DNA of 64,000 bases from the NCBI GenBank assembly GCA_002360535.1, contig DEQR01000079.1, positions 56,517 through 120,516 on the forward strand, written 5' to 3'. Of the stretch, positions 26,534 through 35,582 are shown piece by piece (the stretch's first letter is position 1; the number at the start of each line of letters is the position of its first letter). The translations under genes and the position numbers were made by a program. Source of the stretch: Thiobacillus sp. UBA3361. Lineage in GTDB: Bacteria; Pseudomonadota; Gammaproteobacteria; Burkholderiales; Thiobacillaceae. The notes under the pieces were generated by a model. The model worked only from the letters and a program-made list of their open reading frames with translations. It did not search any database and was not told the DNA's origin.

Positions 26534-27220
26534 GTGTCTGCCACCATCCTGGTCGTCGAGGACGAACCCGGCATTCAGGAAGTACTGAAGTTCAATCTCG
26601 GCCAGCATGGCCACGACGTGCTCGTGGCCGGCGACGCCGAAGAGGCCATGGCCCGCCTGCGAGGCGCCCTTCCCGATCTGATTCTGCTCGACTGGATGCT
26701 GCCCGGCATGTCCGGCATCGACCTGGCCCGGCGCCTGCGCGGTGACCATCGCCTGAAGGGCGTACCCATCATCATGCTCACCGCCCGTGCCGACGAACGC
26801 GACAAGGTACTGGGCCTGGACACGGGGGCCGACGACTACATCACCAAGCCCTTCAGTCCGCGCGAACTGATGGCCCGCATCAAGGCGGTGTTACGCCGGC
26901 GCGCGCCGCAGATGACCGAGGATCCCGTGGAGATCGGCGGCCTGCGGCTGGACCCGGTCAGCCACAGGGTGTTCGGCAACGGCACCCCCCTGGACCTGGG
27001 CCCCACGGAATTTCGCCTGCTGCATTTCATGATGACCCATCCGGAACGGGTCTATTCGCGCTCCCAACTGCTGGACCATGTGTGGGGCGACCATGTGTTC
27101 GTCGAGGAACGCACCGTGGACGTGCACATCCGACGCCTGCGCTCGGCCCTGGAACCCACCAGCCACAACAGCCTGATCCAGACCGTGCGCGGCGCCGGCT
27201 ACCGGCTGTCCGCATCCTGA
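26534..27220 (+). CDS. phoB: Phosphate regulon response regulator PhoB
   Basis: OmpR-family regulator of 228 residues. Receiver with Asp53 (LILLDWMLPGMSG), Lys in YITKPFSPRELMARI, and a C-terminal winged helix (LGPTEFRLLHFMMTHPERVYSRSQLL). The start codon is GTG at 26534 behind CGGAGG; an ATG two bases earlier is out of frame. It is paired with phoR downstream. Confidence 0.96.
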   Translation: MSATILVVEDEPGIQEVLKFNLGQHGHDVLVAGDAEEAMARLRGALPDLILLDWMLPGMSGIDLARRLRGDHRLKGVPIIMLTARADERDKVLGLDTGADDYITKPFSPRELMARIKAVLRRRAPQMTEDPVEIGGLRLDPVSHRVFGNGTPLDLGPTEFRLLHFMMTHPERVYSRSQLLDHVWGDHVFVEERTVDVHIRRLRSALEPTSHNSLIQTVRGAGYRLSAS

Positions 27221-27312
27221 CCCCCGCCGCCCCACGCACCGTGCCCGGCACGGGCGCGCCGAAAGGGCCTGCTAGAATTCCCCCACTGTTTCCCCGCGGC
27301 TGACGAATTCCC

Positions 27313-28647
27313 ATGTCCTACTGGTGGCGCCCCCTGCTCTTGCTGGCGGGCCTGATCCTGATCGGCGGCCTGTTCTGGCTCGCCGGCCGGCCCCTGGCGG
27401 GCCTGGGCATCGTCACCGCCGGCCTGGCACTGCAACTGGCGCACCATCTGCGTCAATTGCGCCGGCTGGATGCCTGGCTGGCCGCGCCCCAGACCGCGCC
27501 GCCTTCATCGGACGGTTTGTGGGGCGATGTGCTGTACCGCCTGCACAAGCACCTGCGCGCCGGCCGCGCCGCCAACCAGCACGCTACCGCCAACCTGGAA
27601 CAGATGCTGCACGCCGCCCGCTCTCTACCCGACGGGGTGGTCATCCTGGACGATGCAAACCGCATCACCTGGGTCAATGCCGCCGCCGGCAGGCACCTGG
27701 GACTGTCCGCCGAGCACGACTTGGGCCAGTTCGTCCTCTACCTGGTGCGCGGCGCACGCTTCGGCGCCTGGCTCACGGACCCGCCCGGCGCCCCCATGAC
27801 CATGCCGGCGGTCACCGCCCGCGACACTACCCTGTCCCTGCAAATGGTGCCCCTGCCCCACGGCAGCAAGATGCTGCTGACCCACGACATTTCTGACCTG
27901 GTGCGTGTCGATGCCATGCGCCGGGATTTCGTGGCCAATGTCTCCCACGAGTTGCGTACCCCCATCACGGTGATCGTCGGCTTCCTGGAGGCCTTCGCCG
28001 ACATGGACATGCCCGATCCCAAGCTGCTGAAGAACCACCTGGGCCTGATGCGCGAGCAGACCGAGCGCATCCGCCGCCTGGTGGACGACCTGCTCACCCT
28101 GGCCCGTCTGGAAAGCGACATGGAACTCAAGGAGGACGTGGTGGACCTGCCCGCCCTGGCCCTCGCCCTGCTGCACGAGGCCAAGACCCTGAGCGGGGAC
28201 CGCCATCAGGTCAGCCTGGAACCGTCTTGCGCGGCCCGCCTGCGCGGCAGCCAGCAGGAAATCCACAGCGCTCTGGGCAACCTGGTCAGCAACGCCGTGC
28301 GTTACACCCCTGCCGGCGGCCAGATCACCTTAAGCTGGGCGGCCACCGCCGAAGGCGGGGCCGCCTTTTCGGTCAGCGACACAGGCGAGGGCATCGAACC
28401 GGAAAACATCCCCCGCCTGACCGAGCGTTTCTACCGGGTGGACAAGGGCCGCTCGCGGGCCACCGGCGGCACCGGCCTGGGGCTGGCCATCGTCAAGCAC
28501 GTGCTCGCCCGGCACCAGGCGCGCCTGAAGGTGGAAAGCACCGTGGGCAAGGGCAGCACCTTCTCGGCGGTGTTTCCCGCCGAGCGGGTGATCAGTCCGG
28601 AGAAACCGGCAGAAGCCGACCGATCCGCCGGGCAAGCCGCGGCCTGA
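27313..28647 (+). CDS. phoR: Phosphate regulon sensor kinase PhoR
   Basis: A 444-residue inner-membrane kinase: two N-terminal transmembrane helices (about 7-25 and 29-45), a PAS domain (about 95-195), phospho-His212 in NVSHELRTPITV, and HATPase boxes (GNLVSNAVRYTP, DTGEGIEPENI, GGTGLGLAIVKH). No periplasmic domain, as in other PhoR. A TAGAAT hexamer at about 27272 may give it extra transcription. The last 56 bases overlap the opposing HIT gene. Confidence 0.95.
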   Translation: MSYWWRPLLLLAGLILIGGLFWLAGRPLAGLGIVTAGLALQLAHHLRQLRRLDAWLAAPQTAPPSSDGLWGDVLYRLHKHLRAGRAANQHATANLEQMLHAARSLPDGVVILDDANRITWVNAAAGRHLGLSAEHDLGQFVLYLVRGARFGAWLTDPPGAPMTMPAVTARDTTLSLQMVPLPHGSKMLLTHDISDLVRVDAMRRDFVANVSHELRTPITVIVGFLEAFADMDMPDPKLLKNHLGLMREQTERIRRLVDDLLTLARLESDMELKEDVVDLPALALALLHEAKTLSGDRHQVSLEPSCAARLRGSQQEIHSALGNLVSNAVRYTPAGGQITLSWAATAEGGAAFSVSDTGEGIEPENIPRLTERFYRVDKGRSRATGGTGLGLAIVKHVLARHQARLKVESTVGKGSTFSAVFPAERVISPEKPAEADRSAGQAAA

Positions 28648-29017
28648 GCCCGTCTGCCGACCCGGCCGCACCGGCCGGCCGGCGCGGCGGCGCCCAGACA
28701 GGGTCGGGGAAATGCCGGTCGGCGGTGAAGCGGGGGATCACGTGCCAGTGCAGATGGGGCACCACGTTGCCCAGGCTGGCCAGGTTGATCTTGTCGGGAT
28801 TCAGTTCGTCCCGGAGAGCCCGTTCCACCGCCCAGACCACATCCATGAACCGCTGGCGGTCGGCCGCGGCCAGATCGGTCATCTCCTTGACGTGGGCGTT
28901 CAGGATCACCCGGCAGAAACCGGGGTAATCCGGTTCATCCACCCAGATCACCCGGCAGAAGGCATCATGCCAAAGTAGCGCCTCGCCAGCGTGGTCGCAC
29001 AGGGGGCAGGCGTTCAA
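28592..29017 (-). CDS. HIT-family hydrolase
   Basis: A 141-residue protein with the histidine-triad motif PHLHWHVIPRF (H-x-H-x-H), so probably a nucleotidyl hydrolase or transferase. N-terminal CPLCDHAGEALLWHD is typical of the diadenosine-tetraphosphate hydrolase-like subgroup. The last 19 codons overlap phoR antisense and encode a Pro/Arg/Ala-rich tail of no evident function. It overlaps the upstream oxidoreductase gene by 4 bases. Confidence 0.92.
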   Translation of the reverse strand: MNACPLCDHAGEALLWHDAFCRVIWVDEPDYPGFCRVILNAHVKEMTDLAAADRQRFMDVVWAVERALRDELNPDKINLASLGNVVPHLHWHVIPRFTADRHFPDPVWAPPRRPAGAAGSADGLRPRLARRIGRLLPVSPD

Positions 29018-32000
29018 AGCAGCACCCGCTCGATACCGCCGTTCTGGACCTGGCGGATGAAGCGGGTCATCCAGTCCTCGCCCAGCAGCTCGCGGGCCAG
29101 TTCCACCACGATGTAGTCGGCCTCGACGCCGGTGGCCTCACCGTACCGGGCCAGGCCCTGAAGGCAGGAGGGACAGGTGGTGAGCAGCTTGACCGGGACC
29201 TTCGGGTCGCCGCCGCGCAGGGCCTTGGCCACCTTGTCGATCTCCTCTTCCTTGCGGAAGCGGACCTGGGTGGCGATGTCCGGGCGGCTGGCGGCGAAAG
29301 TGCCTGACTCCCCGCAGCAACGGTCGGACAGTTTGACGTCCGTGCCCAGCAGGTTCTTGGCCGTGGCCAGCGGGTTGTAGGCCTTGATCGGAGTGTGGCA
29401 GGGGTCGTGATACATGTAGCGCCGGCCGCTCGCGGGCTCAAGCCTGACGCCCTTCTCCATCAGATATTCGTGGATGTCCAGCAGGCGGCAGCCGGGGAAT
29501 ATTTTGTCGAACTGGTAGGCCTGCAACTGGTCCAGGCAGGTGCCGCAGGACACCAGTACGGTCTTGATGTCCAGGTAGTTGAGGGTGTTGGCCACCCGGT
29601 GGAACAACACCCGGTTGGCGGTGGTGATGGCCTCGCCCTTGTCCCGGTCGCCGGTGGCGATCTGGGGGTAGCCGCAGCACAGGTAGCCCGGCGGCAGCAC
29701 CGTTTGCGCGCCGACCTCGTAGAGCAGTGCCTGGGTGGCCAGGCCGACCTGGGAGAACAGGCGCTCGGAGCCGCAACCGGGGAAGTAGAACACCGCGTCG
29801 GACTCTTCCGTGGTCTTCGCCGGATTGCGCAGGATGGGCACCTGCTTGGGGTCTTCGACGCCCAGCAGGGCGCGGGCGGTCTTGCTGGGCAGGCCGGCGG
29901 GCAGGGGCTTGTTGATGAAATGGATGACCTGTTGCGCCAGCGACGGCCGCCCCACCGTGGCCGGCGGCCGGGTCGTCTGCTCCCGGTCCAGGCCCAGGCG
30001 ATGGCTGACCGCGTGGCCCAGGCGCTGTCCCTTGTAACCCCATTCGATCATGGCCTTGCGGGCGAGCTTGATGGCGTCGGCGTCGGTGCTGTTGAGGAAG
30101 AACCCCGCCGCGCGGCTGGCCAGCTTGGGCTTCACCTTGCCGGTCTGTTTCAGGAAGTGGCGCATGGCGGCGGTGACGTCACCGAAGTCGATATCGACCG
30201 GACAGGGCTTCACGCAGCGGTGGCAGACGGTGCAGTGGTCGCCCACGTCGCCGAACTCGTCGAAGTGCTTGAGGCTGACGCCGCGCCGGGTCTGCTCCTC
30301 GTACAGGAACGCCTCGATGAGCAGCGAGGTGGCCAGGATCTTGTTGCGTGGCGAATAGAGCAGGTTGGCGCGCGGCACGTGGGTGGTGCATACCGGCTTG
30401 CACTTGCCGCAACGCAGACAGTCCTTGATGGAGTCGGCGATGGCGCCGATCTCGGATTGCTCCATGATCAGGGATTCCAGCTCCAGCAGGTTGAAGCTGG
30501 GCGTGTAGGCGTTGCCCAGGTCGGCGCCGTGGGCGAGCTTGCCCTTGTTGAAGCGGCCTTCCGGGTCCACCCGCTGCTTGTAGTCGGCGAAGCGGTCCAG
30601 GGTATCCGGGGCCAGGAATTCCAGCTTGGTGATGCCGATGCCGTGTTCGCCGGAGATCACCCCGCCCAGGGACTGGGCCAGTGCCATGATGCGCGCAACC
30701 GCTTGGTTGGCGGTTTGCAGCATGCGGTAATCGTCGGAGTTGACCGGGATGTTGGTGTGCACGTTGCCGTCGCCGGCGTGCATGTGCAGGGCAATGAATA
30801 CCCGGCTCTTGCGTGCCTTCTCGTGGATGCGCTCGCAGGCGGCCAGCACCGGTTCGTATTCGCGGCCGGTGAAGATGCGGCGCAGTTCGTCGCGCACCTC
30901 GCGTTTCCAGGACACGCGCAGGCTGTGGTCTTGCAGGGCGCGGAACACGCTTTTTTCTCCGTCCAGGGCCAGCGGCCGGCCGTCGAGGCCGCAAGCGGCG
31001 GCGGGCAGCGGCGCGTCCAGGTCGGCAAGATAACCTTGCCAGCGCGCGCGCACCTCCGCCAGCAGGGCCAGGGCACGGCCGCGCCGCTCGCCGGTCAAAG
31101 CGGGATCGGCGATGGCGTCGTCCTCGCGTTGGTGGATGGGCAATTCGCCCTGGAGGAAGGACTCCAAGGTATCCAGCAGGGCCAGCTTGTTTTGCGTCGA
31201 TAACTCGATGTTGATGCGCTCGATGCCATCCGTGTAGTCGCCCAGGCGATGCAGGGGGATGACCACGTCCTCGTTGACTTTGAAGGCGTTGGTGTGGGAG
31301 GCGATGGCGGCGGTGCGCGCCCGGTCCAGCCAGAACTTCCTGCGCGCCTCGGCGCTGGCGGCGATGAAGCCCTCGCCGGCCCGCGCCTGGGCGAAGGCCA
31401 CGATCCGGTTGGCGGCGGCATCGACGGTGGCCGCATCGTCGCCGGCCAGGTCGGCCAGCAGCACCATGGTCGGGCGGTTGTTGCGCGCGGCCTTGGTGGC
31501 GTAGCCCACCGCCTTCACGTAGCGTGCATCCAGGTGCTCCAGGCCGGCCAGCAGCACGCCGCCAGGCTTGCCGTCCATGAATTCCTTCACCTCGACGATG
31601 GCCGGCACCGCCTCGTGGGCGCGGCCGAAGAACTCCAGGCAGACGGTGCGGGCGTGTTCCGGCAGGCGGTGCAGGACGAAGGTGGCCTGGGTGATCAGAC
31701 CGTCGCAGCCTTCCTTCTGCACGCCCGGCAGGCCGCCGAGGAATTTGTCGGTCACGTCCTTGCCCAGGCCCTGCTTGCGGAACAGGCGGCCGGGCAGTTC
31801 GAGGATTTCCGGCTCACCTTTCGGTGTGCCGTCGGCCTGGGAGCGTTTCAGCTCGAAGCGCACCCGATCGACATCGTGGATCTTGCCCAGGTTGTGGTCC
31901 AGGCGGGTGATCTCCAGCCAATCGGCGTCGGGGGTGACCATCTTCCAGGACACCAGGTTGTCCACCGCCGTGCCCCACAGCACGGCCTTCTTGCCGCCGG

Positions 32001-32838
32001 CGTTCATCGACACATTGCCGCCGATGGTGGAGGCATCGGCCGAGGTGGGATCGACGGCGAAGGCCAGGCCATGCGCGTCGGCCAACTCCATCACCCGCCG
32101 GGTGACGGCGCCGGCGCCGCAGCGCACCACGGTGTGTGGCCGCGCGTGGCCGGGCAGAACGCGCTCCTCCACCGGCGATATCCAGTCGAACTTCTCGGTG
32201 TTGATGACCGCCGAGCGCGGCGTCAGCGGCACCGCACTACCGGTGTAGCCGGTGCCGCCGCCGCGCGGGATGACCGTCAGGCCCAGTTCGATGCAGGCCC
32301 TGACCAGGCCGGGCACTTCCTCCTCGGCGTCCGGGTAGAGGACCACGAAGGGATATTCCACCCGCCAGTCCGTCGCGTCGGTGACGTGCGACACCCGCGC
32401 CATGCCGTCGAAGGCGATGTTGTCGCGGCGGGTCAGACGGCCCAACCTCTCCAGGATGGCCCGGCGCAGCTCGCTGGTCTCGCGGAAGGCGAAGGCAAAC
32501 GCATCCACCGCCTTGTGCGCCAGCATCAACAGCTGACCCACCTTCAGGTTGCCCTGGCGGCGCTTCTCGATCTCGGTCAGGCGGTGGCGCAGGGCCTGCA
32601 CCAGCAGCTCGCGGCGCGCCGGATTGTCAAGCAGGTCGTCGAGCAGGTAGGGGTTGCGGCTGACCACCCAGATGTCGCCCAGCACCTCGAACAGCATGCG
32701 CGCCGAACGTCCGGTCTTGCGCTCGCCGCGCAATTCGTCCACCAGTGCCCAGCCTTCCACACCCAACAGACGCAACACGATCTCCCGATCGGAGAACGAG
32801 GTGTAGTTGTAGGGAATCTCGCGGATGCGCTCGGACAT
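29014..32838 (-). CDS. Large FAD/Fe-S oxidoreductase (DUF3683; D-lactate/glycolate dehydrogenase-like)
   Basis: A 1274-residue single chain. An N-terminal DUF3683 region (about 1-160) is followed by an FAD_binding_4 domain (PRGGGTGYTGSAVPL near 190), the FAD-oxidase C domain (MHAGDGNVHTNIPV, VISGEHGIGITKLEFL), two [4Fe-4S] motifs (CLRCGKCKPVC and CTVCHRCVKPCPVD) and two CCG domains (CCGYPQ/SCGTC and DRCCGESG/CPSC). It therefore fuses the GlcD and GlcF types of subunit. Likely a membrane-associated oxidase of a 2-hydroxy acid passing electrons to quinone; substrate unknown. It is followed in operon by the HIT gene. The 258-bp gap upstream to the phosphotransferase genes holds no recognised gene, only promoter-like AT patches (GATAAAAT near 33056). 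Confidence 0.9.
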   Translation of the reverse strand: MSERIREIPYNYTSFSDREIVLRLLGVEGWALVDELRGERKTGRSARMLFEVLGDIWVVSRNPYLLDDLLDNPARRELLVQALRHRLTEIEKRRQGNLKVGQLLMLAHKAVDAFAFAFRETSELRRAILERLGRLTRRDNIAFDGMARVSHVTDATDWRVEYPFVVLYPDAEEEVPGLVRACIELGLTVIPRGGGTGYTGSAVPLTPRSAVINTEKFDWISPVEERVLPGHARPHTVVRCGAGAVTRRVMELADAHGLAFAVDPTSADASTIGGNVSMNAGGKKAVLWGTAVDNLVSWKMVTPDADWLEITRLDHNLGKIHDVDRVRFELKRSQADGTPKGEPEILELPGRLFRKQGLGKDVTDKFLGGLPGVQKEGCDGLITQATFVLHRLPEHARTVCLEFFGRAHEAVPAIVEVKEFMDGKPGGVLLAGLEHLDARYVKAVGYATKAARNNRPTMVLLADLAGDDAATVDAAANRIVAFAQARAGEGFIAASAEARRKFWLDRARTAAIASHTNAFKVNEDVVIPLHRLGDYTDGIERINIELSTQNKLALLDTLESFLQGELPIHQREDDAIADPALTGERRGRALALLAEVRARWQGYLADLDAPLPAAACGLDGRPLALDGEKSVFRALQDHSLRVSWKREVRDELRRIFTGREYEPVLAACERIHEKARKSRVFIALHMHAGDGNVHTNIPVNSDDYRMLQTANQAVARIMALAQSLGGVISGEHGIGITKLEFLAPDTLDRFADYKQRVDPEGRFNKGKLAHGADLGNAYTPSFNLLELESLIMEQSEIGAIADSIKDCLRCGKCKPVCTTHVPRANLLYSPRNKILATSLLIEAFLYEEQTRRGVSLKHFDEFGDVGDHCTVCHRCVKPCPVDIDFGDVTAAMRHFLKQTGKVKPKLASRAAGFFLNSTDADAIKLARKAMIEWGYKGQRLGHAVSHRLGLDREQTTRPPATVGRPSLAQQVIHFINKPLPAGLPSKTARALLGVEDPKQVPILRNPAKTTEESDAVFYFPGCGSERLFSQVGLATQALLYEVGAQTVLPPGYLCCGYPQIATGDRDKGEAITTANRVLFHRVANTLNYLDIKTVLVSCGTCLDQLQAYQFDKIFPGCRLLDIHEYLMEKGVRLEPASGRRYMYHDPCHTPIKAYNPLATAKNLLGTDVKLSDRCCGESGTFAASRPDIATQVRFRKEEEIDKVAKALRGGDPKVPVKLLTTCPSCLQGLARYGEATGVEADYIVVELARELLGEDWMTRFIRQVQNGGIERVLL

Positions 32839-33096
32839 GGCGGGGAAAGGCCGGAAACCGGGGCTGGAAAGGCCTGAATTCTACCTTTCGCGGTGCAGCA
32901 AACCAAATGCGGACCCACAGTGTAACCGCAATGCAACAAGGGTTTATGCCCGTCCACACGGGGCCTGCGCCGACTCGGCCGGTGGCCGTAGCCGCCACTG
33001 GCGAATGTACCATCGGCTTTGATACCCGCGTCACACCTTGGGGCACGCCCGGATTGATAAAATCGCGGCAGTTCGATATCCACACCAGCCATTCCC

Positions 33097-33498
33097 ATGA
33101 TCGGCTTGCTTGTCGTCACCCACGGCAACCTCGGTGCCTGCCTCATCGAGGGGGCCGAGTACATCCTGGGTCATACGCCCGAACAGCTACTCGCACTGGA
33201 CCTCACGCACTGCGCGGAGCGGGAGGAATTGCGCGAGCTTGCACGTGCCAGCATGCGCGAACTGGACCAGGGCGACGGCGTGCTCATCCTGGCCGACATC
33301 TACGGCGCCACCCCCTGCAATACCGTCTGCCAGCTGATCGAAACCGACCGAGTGGCGGCGGTGGCCGGCGTCAACCTGCCCATGCTGCTGAAGGCCATCA
33401 CCTACCGACAGGAGCCTCTGGAAAAGCTCGCCGACCGGGCCATGGAAGGTGGCCAGGCGGGCATCTTCCACATCTCGGTCGAGCAGTGCCATGCTTGA
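33097..33498 (+). CDS. PTS system mannose-type EIIA protein
   Basis: A 133-residue EIIA-Man fold. Phosphoacceptor His9 in VVTHGNLGACL; the loop LADIYGATPCNTV is typical. It is followed by HPr (8-base overlap) and EI but no EIIB or EIIC permease genes, so this is a regulatory phosphorelay rather than a sugar uptake system, as in many betaproteobacteria. Confidence 0.93.
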   Translation: MIGLLVVTHGNLGACLIEGAEYILGHTPEQLLALDLTHCAEREELRELARASMRELDQGDGVLILADIYGATPCNTVCQLIETDRVAAVAGVNLPMLLKAITYRQEPLEKLADRAMEGGQAGIFHISVEQCHA

Positions 33499-33760
33499 GC
33501 AGTCCATCCAGGTCTCCAACAAACTGGGCCTGCACGCGCGCGCCTCCGCCAAGCTCACCCAACTGGCCGGCCAATACAAGGCCGACGTCTGGGTGTCGCG
33601 CAACGGGCGCCGAGTCAACGGCAAGAGCATCATGGGGGTGATGATGCTGGCCGCCGCCCAGGGCACCACCCTCAAGCTGGAGATCGACGGCCCCGATGAG
33701 GACGCGGCCATGGCCGCCCTTGCCCACCTCATCGAGGACAAATTCGGCGAAGGGGAGTAG
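33491..33760 (+). CDS. ptsH: Phosphocarrier protein HPr
   Basis: An 89-residue HPr with His15 (KLGLHARASAKL), the site phosphorylated by EI, and Ser46 in NGKSIMGVMML, the position targeted by HPr kinase where that enzyme exists. No hprK is in the window. Translationally coupled to the EIIA gene. Confidence 0.96.
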   Translation: MLEQSIQVSNKLGLHARASAKLTQLAGQYKADVWVSRNGRRVNGKSIMGVMMLAAAQGTTLKLEIDGPDEDAAMAALAHLIEDKFGEGE

Positions 33761-33857
33761 CCAGCGGGGCGGGGGCGAGGGACCACCCTTGCCCACCGGT
33801 GGACAGGCAGCGGCCTCTCCTATTCCCCATTTCCCTTTTCCCCCTTACAGTTGACCC

Positions 33858-35582
33858 ATGACCTTCTCCCTGCACGGCATCGGCGTTTCGGGCGGCTACG
33901 CCATCGGCCGCGCCCAGCTCTATTCTCACGACCGGCTGGAGGCCCCCCACTACCAACTGCGCCGTGATGACGTGAAGGCCGAGGTGGTGCGCTTCGACGC
34001 GGCGGTCGAGGTGGTGCGCGGGGAATTCGACCTGCTGGATCAGCACCTGCCGGACAACGCCCCCGCCGAGTTGTCCGCCTTCCTGAACGTGCACCGGCTG
34101 ATCCTCAACGACGCCATGCTCAGCGAGGCGCCCAAGCAACTCATCCGCGAGCAGCGCTGCAATGCCGAATGGGCCCTGGCGGAGCAGACCCAGGCCCTGA
34201 TGGACCAGTTCGCGGCCATTGAGGACGAATACCTGCGCGAGCGCAAGAACGATGTTCGCCAGGTGGCCGACCGGATCATGAAGGCCCTCATGGGCCACCC
34301 CGGCATCGCTCCGACCAAGAGCGTGAGCGAAGAGGAGAGGGTGCTGGTGGCGCATGACCTGTCGCCCAGCGACATGGTGCTGTTCAAGCGCCACAATTAT
34401 GCCGCCTTCATCACCGACCTGGGCGGCGCCACCTCGCATACCGCCATCCTGGCGCGCAGCCTGAACATCCCGGCGGTGATGGCGCTGCACAACGCCCGCG
34501 CCCTGATCCGCGAGGGCGAATGGCTGGTGGTCGATGGGGTGGACGGAGTGGTGATCGTCGATCCCGACCCGTCCATCCTCGACGAATACCGCCTGCGCCA
34601 GAGCCAGTGGCGACTCGAACAGCAGAAGCTCAAACGCCTAAAGAGCAGCGCCTCGGCTACCCTGGACGGCATACCGGTGGAGCTGCTGGCCAACATCGAC
34701 ATGCCCCAGGACGTGGACGAGGCGCTGGAGGAAAACGCCGCCGGCATCGGCCTGTTCCGCAGCGAATTCCTGTTCATGAACCGCGGCGACATTCCAAGCG
34801 AGGACGAGCAGTTCGAGGCCTATCGGCATGTAGTGCAGGCCATGGCCGGCCGGCCGGTGGTCATCCGCACCCTGGACCTGGGCGCGGACAAGGCGCTGCC
34901 CTGGCTGAACAAGGAAAGCACCAATCCCGCCCTGGGTCTGCGCGCCATCCGCCTGTGCCTGTCCGAACCGCAGTTGTTCCTCACCCAGGTGCGCGCCCTG
35001 TTACGCGCGGGCCAGTACGGTCAGGTGCGCATCCTGCTGCCCATGCTGGCCAGCCTCAACGAGCTGGAACAGGCCCTGACCCTGATCCGCGCCGCCCGGC
35101 ACAGCCTGGCCATGGAGGACAGCGGCTTCACCACCGACATCCAGGTGGGCGGCATGATCGAGGTGCCCGCCGCAGCCCTGGCCGCGGAATGGTTCGCGCC
35201 CCGGCTGGATTTCCTGTCCATCGGCACCAACGACCTGATCCAGTACACCCTGGCCATCGACCGTTCCGACGATTCGGTGGCCCACTTGTATGACCCCCTG
35301 CACCCGGCGGTGATCAAGCTGATCCGCCACACCCTGAGCACCGGCCGCCGCTTCAGGAAACCCGTGTCGGTGTGCGGCGAAATGGCCGGCGACCCGCGCC
35401 TGACCAGGCTGCTGCTGGGGCTCGGCCTGCGCAGCTTCTCCATGCATCCGGCCCACCTGCTGGCGGTGAAGCAGCAGGTGCTGCGCAGTCAGATCGGTGA
35501 ACTGGAGGCATTGGCCAACCGCCTGGCCCGGACCGGCAGTCCCGAGAAGATCCAGACTTGCCTGGCGCGCATCAATGCCTGA
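33858..35582 (+). CDS. ptsI: PTS enzyme I
   Basis: A 574-residue phosphoenolpyruvate-protein phosphotransferase. Active His194 in GGATSHTAILAR; PEP-binding domain with SIGTNDLIQYTLAIDR and the catalytic Cys loop PVSVCGEMAGDP. It autophosphorylates from PEP and passes phosphate to HPr. The 97-bp gap after ptsH is pyrimidine-rich. Its 3' end overlaps the next gene by 8 bases. Confidence 0.96.
   Translation: MTFSLHGIGVSGGYAIGRAQLYSHDRLEAPHYQLRRDDVKAEVVRFDAAVEVVRGEFDLLDQHLPDNAPAELSAFLNVHRLILNDAMLSEAPKQLIREQRCNAEWALAEQTQALMDQFAAIEDEYLRERKNDVRQVADRIMKALMGHPGIAPTKSVSEEERVLVAHDLSPSDMVLFKRHNYAAFITDLGGATSHTAILARSLNIPAVMALHNARALIREGEWLVVDGVDGVVIVDPDPSILDEYRLRQSQWRLEQQKLKRLKSSASATLDGIPVELLANIDMPQDVDEALEENAAGIGLFRSEFLFMNRGDIPSEDEQFEAYRHVVQAMAGRPVVIRTLDLGADKALPWLNKESTNPALGLRAIRLCLSEPQLFLTQVRALLRAGQYGQVRILLPMLASLNELEQALTLIRAARHSLAMEDSGFTTDIQVGGMIEVPAAALAAEWFAPRLDFLSIGTNDLIQYTLAIDRSDDSVAHLYDPLHPAVIKLIRHTLSTGRRFRKPVSVCGEMAGDPRLTRLLLGLGLRSFSMHPAHLLAVKQQVLRSQIGELEALANRLARTGSPEKIQTCLARINA

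Noticed and set aside
32839..33096. Possible small gene or RNA in the 258-bp gap before the phosphotransferase genes
   Set aside because: No ribosome site, stable hairpin or family pattern stands out; only weak AT-rich promoter-like patches are seen.
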